Notes: generated from the sequence alone by a model not told the origin. 64,000 nt of DNA from Rhizobium sp. NXC14 (GCF_002117485.1 NZ_CP021030.1:3351001-3415000); one strand, 5' to 3'. Counted from the stretch's first letter, positions 8,677-18,605 are shown. Program-made: numbers and translations.

Positions 8677-9990
8677 ATGGCCGACATGCTAAAATCAACG
8701 ACTTCAAGCGGGCCGCGAACGGCGGAAGCCAATCCGGTGACCCGCTTCTTCCGCGCGACCGAGATCGACACCCGCCTGCTCGGCATGATCGGCGCGCTCG
8801 TCATCATCTGGATCGGTTTCCACATCATCACCGGCGGCCTGTTCCTGACCCCGCGCAATCTCTGGAACCTCTCGGTCCAGACGACCGACATCGCGATCAT
8901 GACGACCGGCATGGTGCTGATCATCGTCACCCGCAATATCGACCTTTCGGTCGGCTCCGTGCTCGGCCTCTGCGGCATGATCATGGGTGTCACGCAGGCG
9001 AAGATCCTGCCGGAATATATCGGCTTCGACAGCCCCTTCACCTGGGTGATCACGCTGCTGATCGGCATCATCGCCGGCGGCCTGATCGGCACCTTTCAGG
9101 GCATGATCATCGCCTTCCTCAACGTTCCCTCCTTCATCGTCACCCTCGGCGGCCTGCTCGTCTGGCGCGGCGCGACCTGGCTCGTCACCAGCGGCCAGAC
9201 GGTTGCCCCCATGGACCAGACCTTCCGCATCATGGGCGGGGGCGCGGAGGGCTCGATCGGCGCCACCTGGAGCTGGGTGGTCGGCATCGCCGCCTGCCTC
9301 TTCGTCATCGCCAGCATCATCGGCTCGCGCCATCAGCGCCGCCGCTTCGGCTTTCCGCGCCGGCCGATCTGGGCGGAATATTTCCTGGCGACCTTGAGCT
9401 GCGTGCTGATCCTCGGCGCCGTCTCGATCGCCAACAGCTATTACTGGCCTGTCAACATCGCCAAGAAATATGCCGAGACCAACAATATCCCCTGGCCGGA
9501 AACCGGCCTCGACATTCCCTACGGCATCGCCGTGCCGGTGCTGATCGCCATCGTCGTCGGCATCATCATGACCTTCATCGCCACCCGCCTGCGCTTCGGC
9601 CGCTATGTCTTCGCGATCGGCGGCAACCCCGAGGCGGCCGAACTCGCCGGCATCAAGACGCGCTGGGTGACGGTGCGCATCTTCGCGCTGATGGGTGTTC
9701 TCGCAGCCATTGCGGCGGCGATTTCCACCGCCCGCCTCAACGCCGCGACGAACTCGCAGGGCACACTCGACGAGCTCTACACCATCGCCGCCGCCGTGAT
9801 CGGCGGGACGTCGCTGGCTGGAGGCACCGGCACCATCGCCGGCGCCATGCTCGGCGCGCTCGTCATGCAGTCTCTGCAATCGGGCATGGTGCTGGCGCAT
9901 GTCGACACGCCGCTGCAGAGCGTCGTCGTCGGCACCGTCCTTGTCGTGGCGGTCTGGCTCGACACCGTCTACCGCGCCCGTGCCAAGTGA
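8677..9990 (+). CDS. xylH: Xylose ABC transporter permease
   Basis: 437 residues with about ten hydrophobic helices. It contains [13 protein letters not shown] and [20 protein letters not shown], the conserved loops of the RbsC/XylH permease family. [20 protein letters not shown] is the cytoplasmic segment contacting the ATPase. Its length matches XylH, which is longer than RbsC. It is second in xylFHG and the gap to xylG is only 14 bases. A GGGGGAACGG stretch lies before the ATG. Confidence 0.87.
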   Translation: MADMLKSTTSSGPRTAEANPVTRFFRATEIDTRLLGMIGALVIIWIGFHIITGGLFLTPRNLWNLSVQTTDIAIMTTGMVLIIVTRNIDLSVGSVLGLCGMIMGVTQAKILPEYIGFDSPFTWVITLLIGIIAGGLIGTFQGMIIAFLNVPSFIVTLGGLLVWRGATWLVTSGQTVAPMDQTFRIMGGGAEGSIGATWSWVVGIAACLFVIASIIGSRHQRRRFGFPRRPIWAEYFLATLSCVLILGAVSIANSYYWPVNIAKKYAETNNIPWPETGLDIPYGIAVPVLIAIVVGIIMTFIATRLRFGRYVFAIGGNPEAAELAGIKTRWVTVRIFALMGVLAAIAAAISTARLNAATNSQGTLDELYTIAAAVIGGTSLAGGTGTIAGAMLGALVMQSLQSGMVLAHVDTPLQSVVVGTVLVVAVWLDTVYRARAK

Positions 9991-10004
9991 GAGGAGCCCC
10001 AGAT

Positions 10005-10787
<783 letters not shown>

Positions 10788-10818
10788 CGCCACCTGCGCC
10801 CTGCCCCGGACAACCAAG

Positions 10819-10850
10819 CTCCGCCGCCCGCAAAGCCGGCGGAGTTTTTT
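10819..10850 (+). terminator. Rho-independent terminator after xylG
   Basis: An 8-bp stem CTCCGCCG/CGGCGGAG is followed directly by six T. It closes the xylFHG operon. Confidence 0.85.
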
Positions 10851-10992
10851 ATGTGGCATTTCGCAGGCTGACGGATAAAAACGCCCGTCAAATCGCAAGC
10901 ATCGGTATTTCCGAGAATTTCGCGATTGAAGCCGGCCGCAAGCTAGGCTAAGAACCACGCATCGGACAGGCGATTCAAACCGCCTCAGGCAT

Positions 10993-11066
10993 GCACCCGT
11001 AGCTCAGCTGGATAGAGTGTTGGATTCCGATTCCAAAGGTCACAGGTTCGAATCCTGTCGGGTGCG
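10993..11066 (+). tRNA. tRNA-Arg (anticodon CCG)
   Basis: Acceptor GCACCCG pairs with CGGGTGC. The D-arm is AGCTCAGCTGGATAGAG. The anticodon stem TTGGA/TCCAA encloses loop TTCCGAT with anticodon CCG (reads CGG, Arg). The T-arm is ACAGGTTCGAATCCTGT. G is the discriminator and CCA is not encoded. The gene is intact even though its 3' end serves as the attachment site of the adjacent element. Confidence 0.93.
11024..11066 (+). repeat. attL: tRNA-embedded copy of the 43-bp attachment repeat
   Basis: Starts ATTCCGATTCC in the anticodon loop and ends GGGTGCG at the discriminator base. It is identical over 43 bases to 35871-35913. Confidence 0.92.
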
Positions 11067-11131
11067 TATCCAACCTACTGAAATCATTGAATTTTATTTT
11101 TATTCTTGATCTCTAAAGAACTGGAAATACG

Positions 11132-11233
11132 CTAGCACAGCGTTAGCACAGTTCCCATCAGCTCGAAAAAAGCTCTTTATTTTCAATGGTAGCTATTCGC
11201 CGGACCGGAGCGCGTTAGCACAACTTTAGCGCA
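11132..11233 (+). repeat. Left-end paired 8-bp repeats, probable integrase arm sites
   Basis: Pair one is CTAGCACA (11132) and TTAGCACA (11143). Pair two is TTAGCACA (11215) and TTAGCGCA (11226). In both pairs the start-to-start distance is exactly 11 bp, one helical turn. They lie between attL and the integrase start and recur in the same form at the right end. Confidence 0.6.
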
Positions 11234-11273
11234 ACCGCGCTACCATAGTAACACCATTGGAGACCATGTTCCC

Positions 11274-12578
11274 TTGTTGCAGCGCTTTAAGCAGCCGAAT
11301 CAGCCCTTTGTTCTCTTCCAGCGTGACGGCACGAATTGGTCGATGCGCTACACGATGGGCGGTCGACAAATCCGAAAATCACTCGGCACTACGGATGAAG
11401 TCGAGGCCAATCGCCTCGCCAATGAGATTTGGCACGAGCAGAATTACCGCCTGAAGCATGGCCTTAGCATTATTGAACACGCTTTCTGCGAAGTGGCCGA
11501 GGAATTCATCAAAAAGATCGAGACGGAAGCAGAGCGCAAAGAGCGAACCCAGGATCACGTGACATACTGGGTCCCGAAGGTCAGGCGCTTTCTCATCGGC
11601 TATTTCGGCGAAGTGCCGATCGACAAGATCACCCCGCCGGACATCGAGCGCTATCTGGAGTGGCGCAAGACCTATTGGACCTCGGGACCCGGCAGTCAGA
11701 TCGAGAAGATCCGCGTCGAACGCGAAGATGGCCGCATCTTCAGCCGCCCAGCTCCGCGCAAAGCCGCGTCGCTCAGCACCATCAAGGGCGAGATGGCCAT
11801 CATTCGCAGCCTGTTTCACCAAGCCGTGCGCTGGGGTTATTGCCAGCAGATCGTCATTCCCAATCCGGTCGTGCGCAAACGCACCGACAATCGCCGTCCC
11901 GGCTTCACGCCGGAAGAATACGAAAAGCTGTTCAACACGGCGCTCGCCCGCATCTCTGAACTTCAGCCGCAGATCAAGGCCAAGGATGGCCGCGAATGGA
12001 CAATGAAGGTCACGCCCAAGAACATCAAAGCGGATCGCATCCGGCTCTACTGCTATATCGAGATCATGGCGCATTCCGGTATGAGGCCTACGGAAGCCAA
12101 GAACCTGACATGGGCGAACATTATTGGCTTCCGTAAATGCAAGGATAAACCGATCGGTCAACAAGATGTCCGGCTTCAGGTCCGTGGCAAGGGCAAACAC
12201 GGCACCTCCGTTCCCCTGCTCGATGTAATCCCTGCCCTGTTGATGTTGTGGAATATGTTTGAGACGGAAGTCGGCCGCGAGCCTGAAGATGACGAGCCTG
12301 TATTTGCTGATGCCAAAGGCAAGCAAATTCTGTCCTTCAAGAGAAGCTTCAACGAGCTTTTGAAAGCGGCAGATCTCGAATACGACTATCGCGGAGTGCA
12401 TCGCACGCCCTATTCGCTGCGCCACTATTACATCTCGAAAATGCTCATCAACGGCGCATCGGTCTACGACGTGGCGCTGAACACCCGCACGTCATTGCAG
12501 ATGATCGAACAGCATTACGCGCATGTCGCCACGGAGCATATTAAGGACCGGCTGCGACCGGGGCAGACCGAATGGTGA
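11274..12578 (+). CDS. Tyrosine recombinase, integrase of the tRNA-Arg element
   Basis: 434 residues. An N-terminal arm-binding-like region is followed by an SAM-like core-binding domain (about 70-200) and the catalytic domain. Visible catalytic residues are R271 (HSGMRPTEAKNL), a lysine in the RGKGKHG hairpin, R383-H384 (YSLRHYY) and Y415 (IEQHYAHV). The position usually His/Trp before the tyrosine is Asn-like here (ALNTRTS). The start is a TTG at 11274 with GGAGA upstream; the nearby ATGs at 11257 and 11266 are out of frame. It is the first gene after attL and reads inward. Confidence 0.88.
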   Translation: MLQRFKQPNQPFVLFQRDGTNWSMRYTMGGRQIRKSLGTTDEVEANRLANEIWHEQNYRLKHGLSIIEHAFCEVAEEFIKKIETEAERKERTQDHVTYWVPKVRRFLIGYFGEVPIDKITPPDIERYLEWRKTYWTSGPGSQIEKIRVEREDGRIFSRPAPRKAASLSTIKGEMAIIRSLFHQAVRWGYCQQIVIPNPVVRKRTDNRRPGFTPEEYEKLFNTALARISELQPQIKAKDGREWTMKVTPKNIKADRIRLYCYIEIMAHSGMRPTEAKNLTWANIIGFRKCKDKPIGQQDVRLQVRGKGKHGTSVPLLDVIPALLMLWNMFETEVGREPEDDEPVFADAKGKQILSFKRSFNELLKAADLEYDYRGVHRTPYSLRHYYISKMLINGASVYDVALNTRTSLQMIEQHYAHVATEHIKDRLRPGQTEW

Positions 12579-12615
12579 AGAAGGACTGAAATGCGATAGA
12601 AGCGGATAAGCTTTA

Positions 12616-13473
12616 CTACGCTCCCAATTCCAGCTTCTTCGCATGCTCGATGACGGCACCGAGCTTGAAGCTCACCGACCTACCCATCAAAAAACTGTCC
12701 GTATACCGGTCAAGTAATGCCTGCGTGGGCTTGATGGAGCGTTTGATGATCTTGCGAAATCTGCTGAGGTCATAATCCTTGATCTCTATGCCCATTCCCT
12801 TTGCCTGGGAAAGCAGATCCTCAATGCGCTTTTTCGCTCCCTTCCCCATACATGAACGCCGGACATACTTAGCGAACGTCGTGAACAACACCTCCTCACA
12901 ATGCATGAGGTTGAGTTTCTGCATGAGAACCGATCGGAAGGCACTAATCAGTTCCTGCTTCTCGAAGACGTGCCGGTAAAAAGGCATAATCACATCGGCG
13001 ACGAAACCCGCCTCGACCGCGATCTGCGGCGCGGCCAGGATGTAAAATGGGGTCTGGCTAGTGATCTGCACTTCCCGCACGGCACTGAAGCTGAAGCAGG
13101 CAAGGGAGACGACGCAAAGGTTGTTCTTCGTCTCGACATTTATTTGTCGGCACTTCTCCACGAGCTTTGCCCATGCCACATTCTCTTTCGTCGCCGCGAT
13201 ATGGAGGCCGTCTTCCGCGTTTCCATGCGTGTCGATATGGATGATGGGCAGCATCCCTCCGGCCGCCTCATCACGGATGTAGTCGAGGTAATCGAGGAGG
13301 TCTTTCTCGCTGGTTGCTTCATGAACCTCAAAGCGGACCTGCTTTCCCTTCAGAAATGGTTCGAGGTCTTCAACGATTCTCCGCGTAATGCCCTGCTGAT
13401 GCGCGTATAGCGACGTGATCCAGACAACGGTATTCACCTTCACTTGTGAATCGAATTTATCGGTCTTTTTCAT
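12616..13473 (-). CDS. Caspase-like (CHAT-related) protein, putative protease effector
   Basis: 285 residues, not matched to a named family. The N-terminal 130 residues look like a caspase-type fold. There is an N-terminal strand VNTVVWITSLY, then PIIHIDTHGN with H83-G84, then LCVVSLACFSF with C126. This is the His-Gly...Cys arrangement of caspase, metacaspase and CHAT catalytic dyads. The remaining 150 residues are helical and basic with no recognised domain. CHAT and caspase-like proteases often act as suicide or processing effectors in bacterial defence. A single gene facing the integrase; its upstream region holds an unusual repeat array. Function is inferred; loss of the dyad would be the key test. 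Confidence 0.55.
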   Translation of the reverse strand: MKKTDKFDSQVKVNTVVWITSLYAHQQGITRRIVEDLEPFLKGKQVRFEVHEATSEKDLLDYLDYIRDEAAGGMLPIIHIDTHGNAEDGLHIAATKENVAWAKLVEKCRQINVETKNNLCVVSLACFSFSAVREVQITSQTPFYILAAPQIAVEAGFVADVIMPFYRHVFEKQELISAFRSVLMQKLNLMHCEEVLFTTFAKYVRRSCMGKGAKKRIEDLLSQAKGMGIEIKDYDLSRFRKIIKRSIKPTQALLDRYTDSFLMGRSVSFKLGAVIEHAKKLELGA

Positions 13474-13541
13474 TGATGATCCGCACTTGAATATTCAGGA
13501 CAGGCTTCCCAAATCTTGTACGTCGGCGGACGCGCCGATAC

Positions 13542-13768
13542 AACGAACCTGTTTGCTATGCTGAATGTGTCTCTTCGCTAATCTGATCCCACGCTAAAAT
13601 CTGAAAACGCTCCTACGTCTCAATTGAACCTATCGTATCCTACGCTATCAACTGATCTTACGCTGAAAACGAACCTGCTCATCTACGCCAAAACGAATCT
13701 CTGACTTACGCGCTCAATCGAACCTGCTGTTAAAACGAATCTACGCACCTACGAACAAACGATCCTAG
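13542..13768. repeat. Degenerate 15-27-bp repeat array upstream of the caspase-like gene
   Basis: About ten copies of a core like AACGAACCT (variants TTGAACCT, CTGATCTT, AACGAATCT, ACGATCCT) start near 13542, 13583, 13606, 13624, 13652, 13669, 13692, 13718, 13733 and 13759. They are separated by CTTACGC/CCTACGC-type linkers. The array begins about 70 bp before the minus-strand start codon at 13473. Copies are too diverged for a CRISPR and contain no open frame. It could be an operator array, an iteron-like origin or a structured transcript. Confidence 0.5.
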
Positions 13769-13887
13769 AGGTTCTGCCCGGTCGGCCGGCTGGAAGTTCC
13801 TCTCCGAAATGCCTAACTGACTTCGAGAAGTTCTAACCTCAATTCCCAAAAGGTTCTGAGGGCGCCTGATGAGCCGGAGACGCTGAT

Positions 13888-13974
13888 ATGCGTGTAAGGC
13901 TGGAAATCGAAGGTCAGGTGGAGCTGCGGACGATCTATTGGATTGTCGCCTTCATAGTGACCTACTTCATGTAA
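13888..13974 (+). CDS. Possible 28-residue membrane peptide
   Basis: ATG to TAA encodes a basic amphipathic N-terminus (MRVRLEIEGQVEL) and a hydrophobic helix TIYWIVAFIVTYF. CGGAGA lies 7 bases upstream. The composition is unlike random translation of the region, and it resembles single-pass small proteins or hydrophobic toxins. No homologue is known to me. Otherwise the 13769-14140 stretch holds nothing visible. Confidence 0.35.
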   Translation: MRVRLEIEGQVELRTIYWIVAFIVTYFM

Positions 13975-14140
13975 GATACGACTGAGACGAAGGGGCGGGT
14001 GCAAACCGGCCTCTTCTTTTTTTCCTGGGGTTCAAACGCCCGAGGAACGGTGCAAGGCCCTGCAAGACCAGAGGTCTGGCGAGTCCGCTAAGGGCCGAAA
14101 GCTACCCAAAAGGCCGTTCGCTAAACTGTTGGCCGATATC

Positions 14141-15786
14141 TCACTCGGCAGCGATCCTGAACGTATCAAACGTCTGCCAGAGTTTGCCATCGCCGATCCA
14201 GTAGGCCCGCACGCCGTTGGCGACGACAAGCACGACGGCATTGTCGATGCTATCGAAGGCGATCTCGGCAACAATCTCGCGAATAGCGGCATGGGCCTCG
14301 GCGCGAGTACTAAGTCGGATTGCGTCATCGTCTGTCGCCTGCCAGATCCTGCGTAGCTTCGCGATTCTGCTGTCCGCTGCTTCGATATCGCTGGCCCGCA
14401 TCGCCAGCCGCTGACGTTTCTGCCGGTGATGACGAAGCTCGACCTCAACGGTCTGTCGTTCGATTTGTCGGGTTTTCAACAGTTGAACGATGCTGTCGAT
14501 TTCTCCGTTGCTGCCTTCGATCAGCTCGGCAAGCCGGCGCTCTCTTCGGTGCAGATCGTCCAGTTGCAGCGTGACAGCCGCAATCGTCTTGTCCATATCC
14601 GAGATTTCCGCATCGGACCGCGCCGATTGCAGCGCATCGGCCAGATCGAGTTCGCGGACATGATCGAGGATGACGGCCTCAATCGGCTCATAGCGGAAAT
14701 TCTTGCGTCCCTCACCGCACTGGTGACCCCGCATATGGTTTGCACAGACGAGATAGCGGGCCATGCCCTGCTTGACTTGGCTGACCTTCATCGTCATCGG
14801 CCCACCGCAATGAGCGCAGTGGCAAAGCCCGGTGAAGAGGTTGGCGAATGTCTTGCCCTTGCGCCCGGGCTTTCCGACTAGATCGCGTATCGCCTGCACC
14901 CGCAGAAACAAATCCTTGTCGATAGCCGCAGGGAAATAACCTTCTATCGGATCACCATCCGGCACACGCTTGCCGTCAACGATCCTGTGCGGCTGAAATG
15001 TGCCTATGACATCGGCACGTTTGAGCACGAGCTTAATGATGCTCTGATACCAGCCGTTCTCGGTGCCGAACGTCGAAACGCCGGTCGCATTGAGATGCCG
15101 AGCAATCGCCGTCGATCCGAGACCGCGCGCCGCCATCTCGTAGATCGTCCGCACCGTCTGCGTATGATGGTTGAGCGTGAACTCGTATTTGTTGCCGTCG
15201 ATCCGCTTGGCATCGATCCAAGCAGGTGTCAGTCCAGTGATATGGCCCTCCCCAGCTCTGGCTTTCTCCCGCTTTCTGCGATTTGCCGCGCCGATGCGCT
15301 CACTCTTGGTCTGACTTTCCTCATGGCCGCGCGACATCACCGCAAGCCCGATGATGAGCTTGGTCCAATCGCCGTTGAGGATTTCCCGGCTGTAGACTTG
15401 CTGGCCATCGCGACCGAGCGTGGCGATAGTGATACCGGCATTGATGATCGCCATGAATAGCGTCAGTGCATCCGGCACGGCCTCTCGTGAGAGGCGGTCG
15501 AGGCTTTCGATCAGCAGATAGCTACCCTTGGGGATTTCTCCATTTTCGACCATAGCAAGAAAACGCCCAAGCGCACCATGCTTGAAGTTCTTCCCCTTCC
15601 ACGCCGACATCCCCAAGTCCTGCAAGCTGTCGTCCAGAAGCAGAGAGTGTTCGTCCGCATAGGCCGCGACCGTTCAAGCTGCCGGCGCAGGCTGTCGCCG
15701 CGAAGCTGCCGTTGGCTGCTCATTCGAACGTATGAATATGCCCGAAATGGATAGGTCCTGCCCTTGTCGTCGGAGCTGTCGGTCAT
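14141..15786 (-). pseudogene. Large serine recombinase with one-base frameshift
   Basis: The N-terminus (start 15786) has YSYVRMSSQRQLRGDSLRRQ, with the catalytic serine at residue 23-24 of the resolvase domain. Near 15661-15668 one base is missing (TCGCGGCC on the minus strand). Reading continues one frame over as AYADEHSLLLDDSLQDLG and runs to 14141. That part holds the rest of the catalytic domain (IESLDRLSREAV), the recombinase domain (GLGSTAIARHLNATGV), a zinc ribbon (CHCAHCGG...CANHMRGHQC) and a coiled coil. Unshifted it would be about 548 residues, a large serine integrase. It lies beside the flgE inversion and is the obvious enzyme for it. The lesion may be real or a sequencing error. 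Confidence 0.85.
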
Positions 15787-15845
15787 TGTCGCCTCCTGCG
15801 CTTGGTCGCTAGCATGGGCGGGAAACGCGGGCGAGCGCGAGGCAA

Positions 15846-15870
15846 TCGGTGCAAACGGCTATATCAGTGT
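15846..15870 (+). repeat. Left recombination half-site of the flgE inversion
   Basis: TCGGTGCAAACGG (15846-15858), ten bases, then the central dinucleotide GT (15869-15870). The matching half-site is at 17538-17562. The 23-base half-sites agree at 18 positions. Confidence 0.75.
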
Positions 15871-17432
15871 AATGTTGTGGCTAGCGGAGGCGAACCGGGG
15901 GCGCCATAAGGAAAGCCGCCATTGGACGCGTCGGCATGATTGAACACCGTCATCTCCCAGGCACCATCGGGGCCTTTGGCGTAATAGATATCCAAATGAA
16001 CTGGAGCGCCGAGCTTGTCATAAGCGATGAGCGAACTCTTGTTCGTATAGACGCTGTCGGCCTGGTTCTGTGCCGGTGTCTGCCCGATCAGGAAGGGTTT
16101 GAATATGCTGGTTGATGATGAAAGATCGTAGGACAGGCTCAAGCCACCGCTTTGATTAGCGACGGTCGGGTCGTTACTTGGGAGCGAGGTCATCCCGGTC
16201 AGATCAACATCGAAGCTATTGCCTGTCGAAATCGGCACAGTCAACGAGGCCGGGCCAAGCAGCGCCCCAGTCGAGGGGTCAAAAGTGAGCGTCTGCGTGG
16301 TCAATGCCGGCGTCGAATAGGGAAAGCCTCCCGCTGTGGATGCTGCACTGCTGTAGTAGCTGACCTCCCATGTGTTGGGGCCGGTCTTGGCGTAGTAAAC
16401 GTCGAGCGAGGTCGGCGGACCAAAATCGACAAAGCCTGTCCACGTCTGCTTGGCAACGTAGACGCTGGAAGGTTCGTTTGAAGACGGCGGCAGTTCGCCG
16501 CCTGCCGTATCGATCTCGGGAGCATCCGACGGCAGGTTCGTGTGCGCTCCCATATTGTTGGCGCTCGGCCCTGTCGCTTGTGTCATGCCGGAAAGATCGA
16601 TCGTGAAAGGATCGTCGAGCGCCGAGATCGTCAGCATGGGATTGCCGCCAACGATGGCTCCCGTCGCGGGATCGAAGGTCAAGGTCGTCGTCGCCATTGG
16701 CGCAGGATCGGATACGTCATAGGGAAGGCCCGATGACACCGCGCCATGCCGGCCAAAGGCCGTCACCTCCCATTTGTTGTCGCCAATCTTGGTCATGTAG
16801 ACATCGGCGTAAAAATCCTCGGTAACATCGGACGAAGATACCGTGAACTTGCGGTCATAGGATGCCGGCAGCTTGTTGTCCGATGGCGCATGCATCATGT
16901 CATTCGCAGCTTCAGCCGCATTGGCCGGCAGATTGACCTTGAACACACCCGAGGTCGAAGGATGGACAGACAAGCTGCTTTCATTGAGATTGATCGGCAC
17001 GAGACCGGAAAAGCCGTTGACCACGACCGCCGGCGCCCCGCCGTCGAACGTATATCCCATCAACGCGTAACCAGCCGAATTGACCAGATTGCCGAACGCA
17101 TCTTTCGTGAAATCACCGGCACGCGTCAGAACCGGAACGCCGGAAGCATCCTGCACGACGAAGAAGCCTGCCCCGCTGATGGAAAGATCGGTATCGGAAG
17201 TCGTAAAGTTGATATCGCCCTGCTCGGAAATGGCGCGGCGAATGCTCGTCTGTACGCCACCTGAATTGTAGTTGCCAGAAGCCGACGGGAGCACCAGGGA
17301 TGAAAAGCTGGTGGAGGCGCGCTTGTAGCCGGTCGTATTGGCATTGGCGATATTGTCGGCCACGGTGGAAAGCCGGTTGGCTTGGGCGTTCATGCCGGAC
17401 ACGCTCGTCTTCATGCTACCGAACAAACTCAT
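15864..17432 (-). pseudogene. flgE: Flagellar hook protein FlgE, N-terminal portion (separated from its 3' end by inversion)
   Basis: It begins MSLFGSMKTSVSGMNAQANR and continues with VADNIANANTTGYKRAST, the rod/hook D0 signature. GAGFFVVQDASGVPVLTRAG follows, then three related D2-like units, each with a Y-x-K...W-E-V/M core and TLTFDP-type strands. It stops four codons after the natural sequence ends (ATTLH, TGA at 15866-15864). The missing C-terminus lies on the opposite strand from 17559. Undoing the inversion joins ACA TTA to CTA AGC in frame. The ATG at 17432 is used because family similarity begins there. In its present state no functional hook protein can be made from this copy. Confidence 0.88.
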
Positions 17433-17562
17433 AGAAATATATCCTTGATATGAATGAATATGGTGGAACGCTATGGGCCGAGGCTTGCGTGAGGCTGAAA
17501 TTAAAATAACGCGAAATAGAAATTCTCGAATAATCCGTCGGTGCAATCGGACAAATCATTAC
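15869..17562. other. Inverted 1.69-kb segment carrying the flgE 5' part and promoter
   Basis: The breakpoints share CATTAC (minus strand at 15874-15869, plus strand at 17557-17562). Inverting the segment puts the flgE start at about 15999 and joins it in frame to the 3' part, ending at 18074 (692 codons). It would also leave flgE divergent from the recombinase gene. The 109 bases between 17433 and 17541 are the flgE leader. Confidence 0.8.
17538..17562 (+). repeat. Right recombination half-site of the flgE inversion
   Basis: TCGGTGCAATCGG (17538-17550), ten bases, then AC (17561-17562), the complement of the GT at the left site. Spacing from the 13-mer to the central dinucleotide is the same (10) as at the left site. 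Confidence 0.75.
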
Positions 17563-18074
17563 TAAGCTTTAGCTTGCAGGGAGAATTACTTAATATCTCA
17601 TCTCCGCTCAAATTCACCATCCCAGGCGGAGAAGAAATGACGCTTGACATTGCAGGTACGACGCAGCTTGCCGTTGGATTTTCGACGGTTACCGCACACG
17701 TCAACGGCAATGGCGCGAGCGCGATCACAGGTTACGATATCTCGGACGATGGTGTTGTCTCTCTGCGCTATGCAGATGGCACGTTTCAGCCGAAATACCG
17801 CATCCCCTTGGCCGATGTCGCGAGCCCCGACAACCTGACGATGATCAACGGCAATGCGTTTTCGGCCAACGGTGCATCCGGTGTCACCGTCATGGGGTTT
17901 GCTAACTCGGGCAGTTTTGGTTCGGTCAAGTCGGGATCGCTGGAAGCATCGAATGTCGATCTGGCATCCGAACTCACGGAGATGATCGAAAGCCAGCGCA
18001 GCTACACGGCAAACTCCAAGGTCTTCCAGACAGGGGCCGATTTGCTCGACGTGCTCGTGAACTTGAAGCGATGA
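17541..18074 (+). pseudogene. flgE: Flagellar hook protein FlgE, C-terminal portion (displaced by inversion)
   Basis: From the TTA at 17559 the frame reads LLSFSLQGELLNI, continuing the beta-strand pattern broken off in the minus-strand part. SPLKFTIPGGEEM, the D1 return strands and the FlgE C-terminal D0 helix follow (ASELTEMIESQRSYTANSKV), ending VLVNLKR. The GTG at 17541 is only an accidental start inside the recombination site. The fragment has no premature stops, which suggests a recent or reversible rearrangement. Confidence 0.88.
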
Positions 18075-18158
18075 TCGCGCGTCAACTCTCCGCTCGCCCT
18101 TTTGGCAGACGGCTGTATCCCGGACTTACGATCAACGGTTTCGGGAAAGGATTAGGGA

Positions 18159-18605
18159 GTGTCTCATCTGAAGGGTTTGAAGCTGGCTCAGGCGGTTCCG
18201 GTTCGCGCGAGCGCCGATCCAGTCGCACGGTCGCGGGAGAAGATGATCGCGGCGCTGGCCGAGCAGAAGCAGATGGCCGAGGCGAAAATCGCCCGCCAGG
18301 CATTCACCCCTACGCACATTGTTCGCCGCAAGAACGCCGAGGGCCAGCGTGTCGATGTCGAAACAGCCAAGCGCGTGCGGCAGGGCTGGTTCACCGATGC
18401 GGCGGGCAAGGTGTTCTTCGCGCTGCGTTACGCCGGAAAGTCCATCGACTTCGCCAAGGACAAGAACGCTATCGAGATTGGGGAGCTTGCGGCGCTGCCG
18501 GCGATCATCGACACGCTGATTGAAGCTGTCCGCGCCGGCGAGCTTGATGTGCAACTGACCGCCGCTGCTGCTGAACGCGGTAAGATGCTGCGCAAGGCGC
18601 AGTAA
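18159..18605 (+). CDS. DUF6641-family protein
   Basis: 148 residues. SHLKGLKLA at the N-terminus, RREKMI-type SREKMIAALAEQKQMAEAK, then ETAKRVRQGWFTDAAGKVFFALRYAGKSIDFAK and a C-terminal helix DTLIEAVRAGELDVQL match my memory of DUF6641 proteins. These are common on plasmids and integrative elements of alphaproteobacteria. Function is unknown; the charge pattern suggests a small nucleic-acid-associated protein. AGGGAG is 3 bases from the GTG start, and a strong hairpin follows the stop. Confidence 0.65.
   Translation: MSHLKGLKLAQAVPVRASADPVARSREKMIAALAEQKQMAEAKIARQAFTPTHIVRRKNAEGQRVDVETAKRVRQGWFTDAAGKVFFALRYAGKSIDFAKDKNAIEIGELAALPAIIDTLIEAVRAGELDVQLTAAAAERGKMLRKAQ

Noticed and set aside
13542..13768. 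CRISPR array
   Set aside because: Repeat units vary in both sequence and length (15-27 bases), there are no uniform spacers and no cas genes are nearby.
15846..17562. Insertion of a mobile element into flgE as the cause of the split
   Set aside because: An insertion leaves both halves in the same orientation. Here they are head-to-head, which needs an inversion.
15864..18074. Two separate flagellar genes in divergent orientation
   Set aside because: The minus-strand part lacks a FlgE C-terminus and the plus-strand part lacks an N-terminus; together they make exactly one FlgE in frame.
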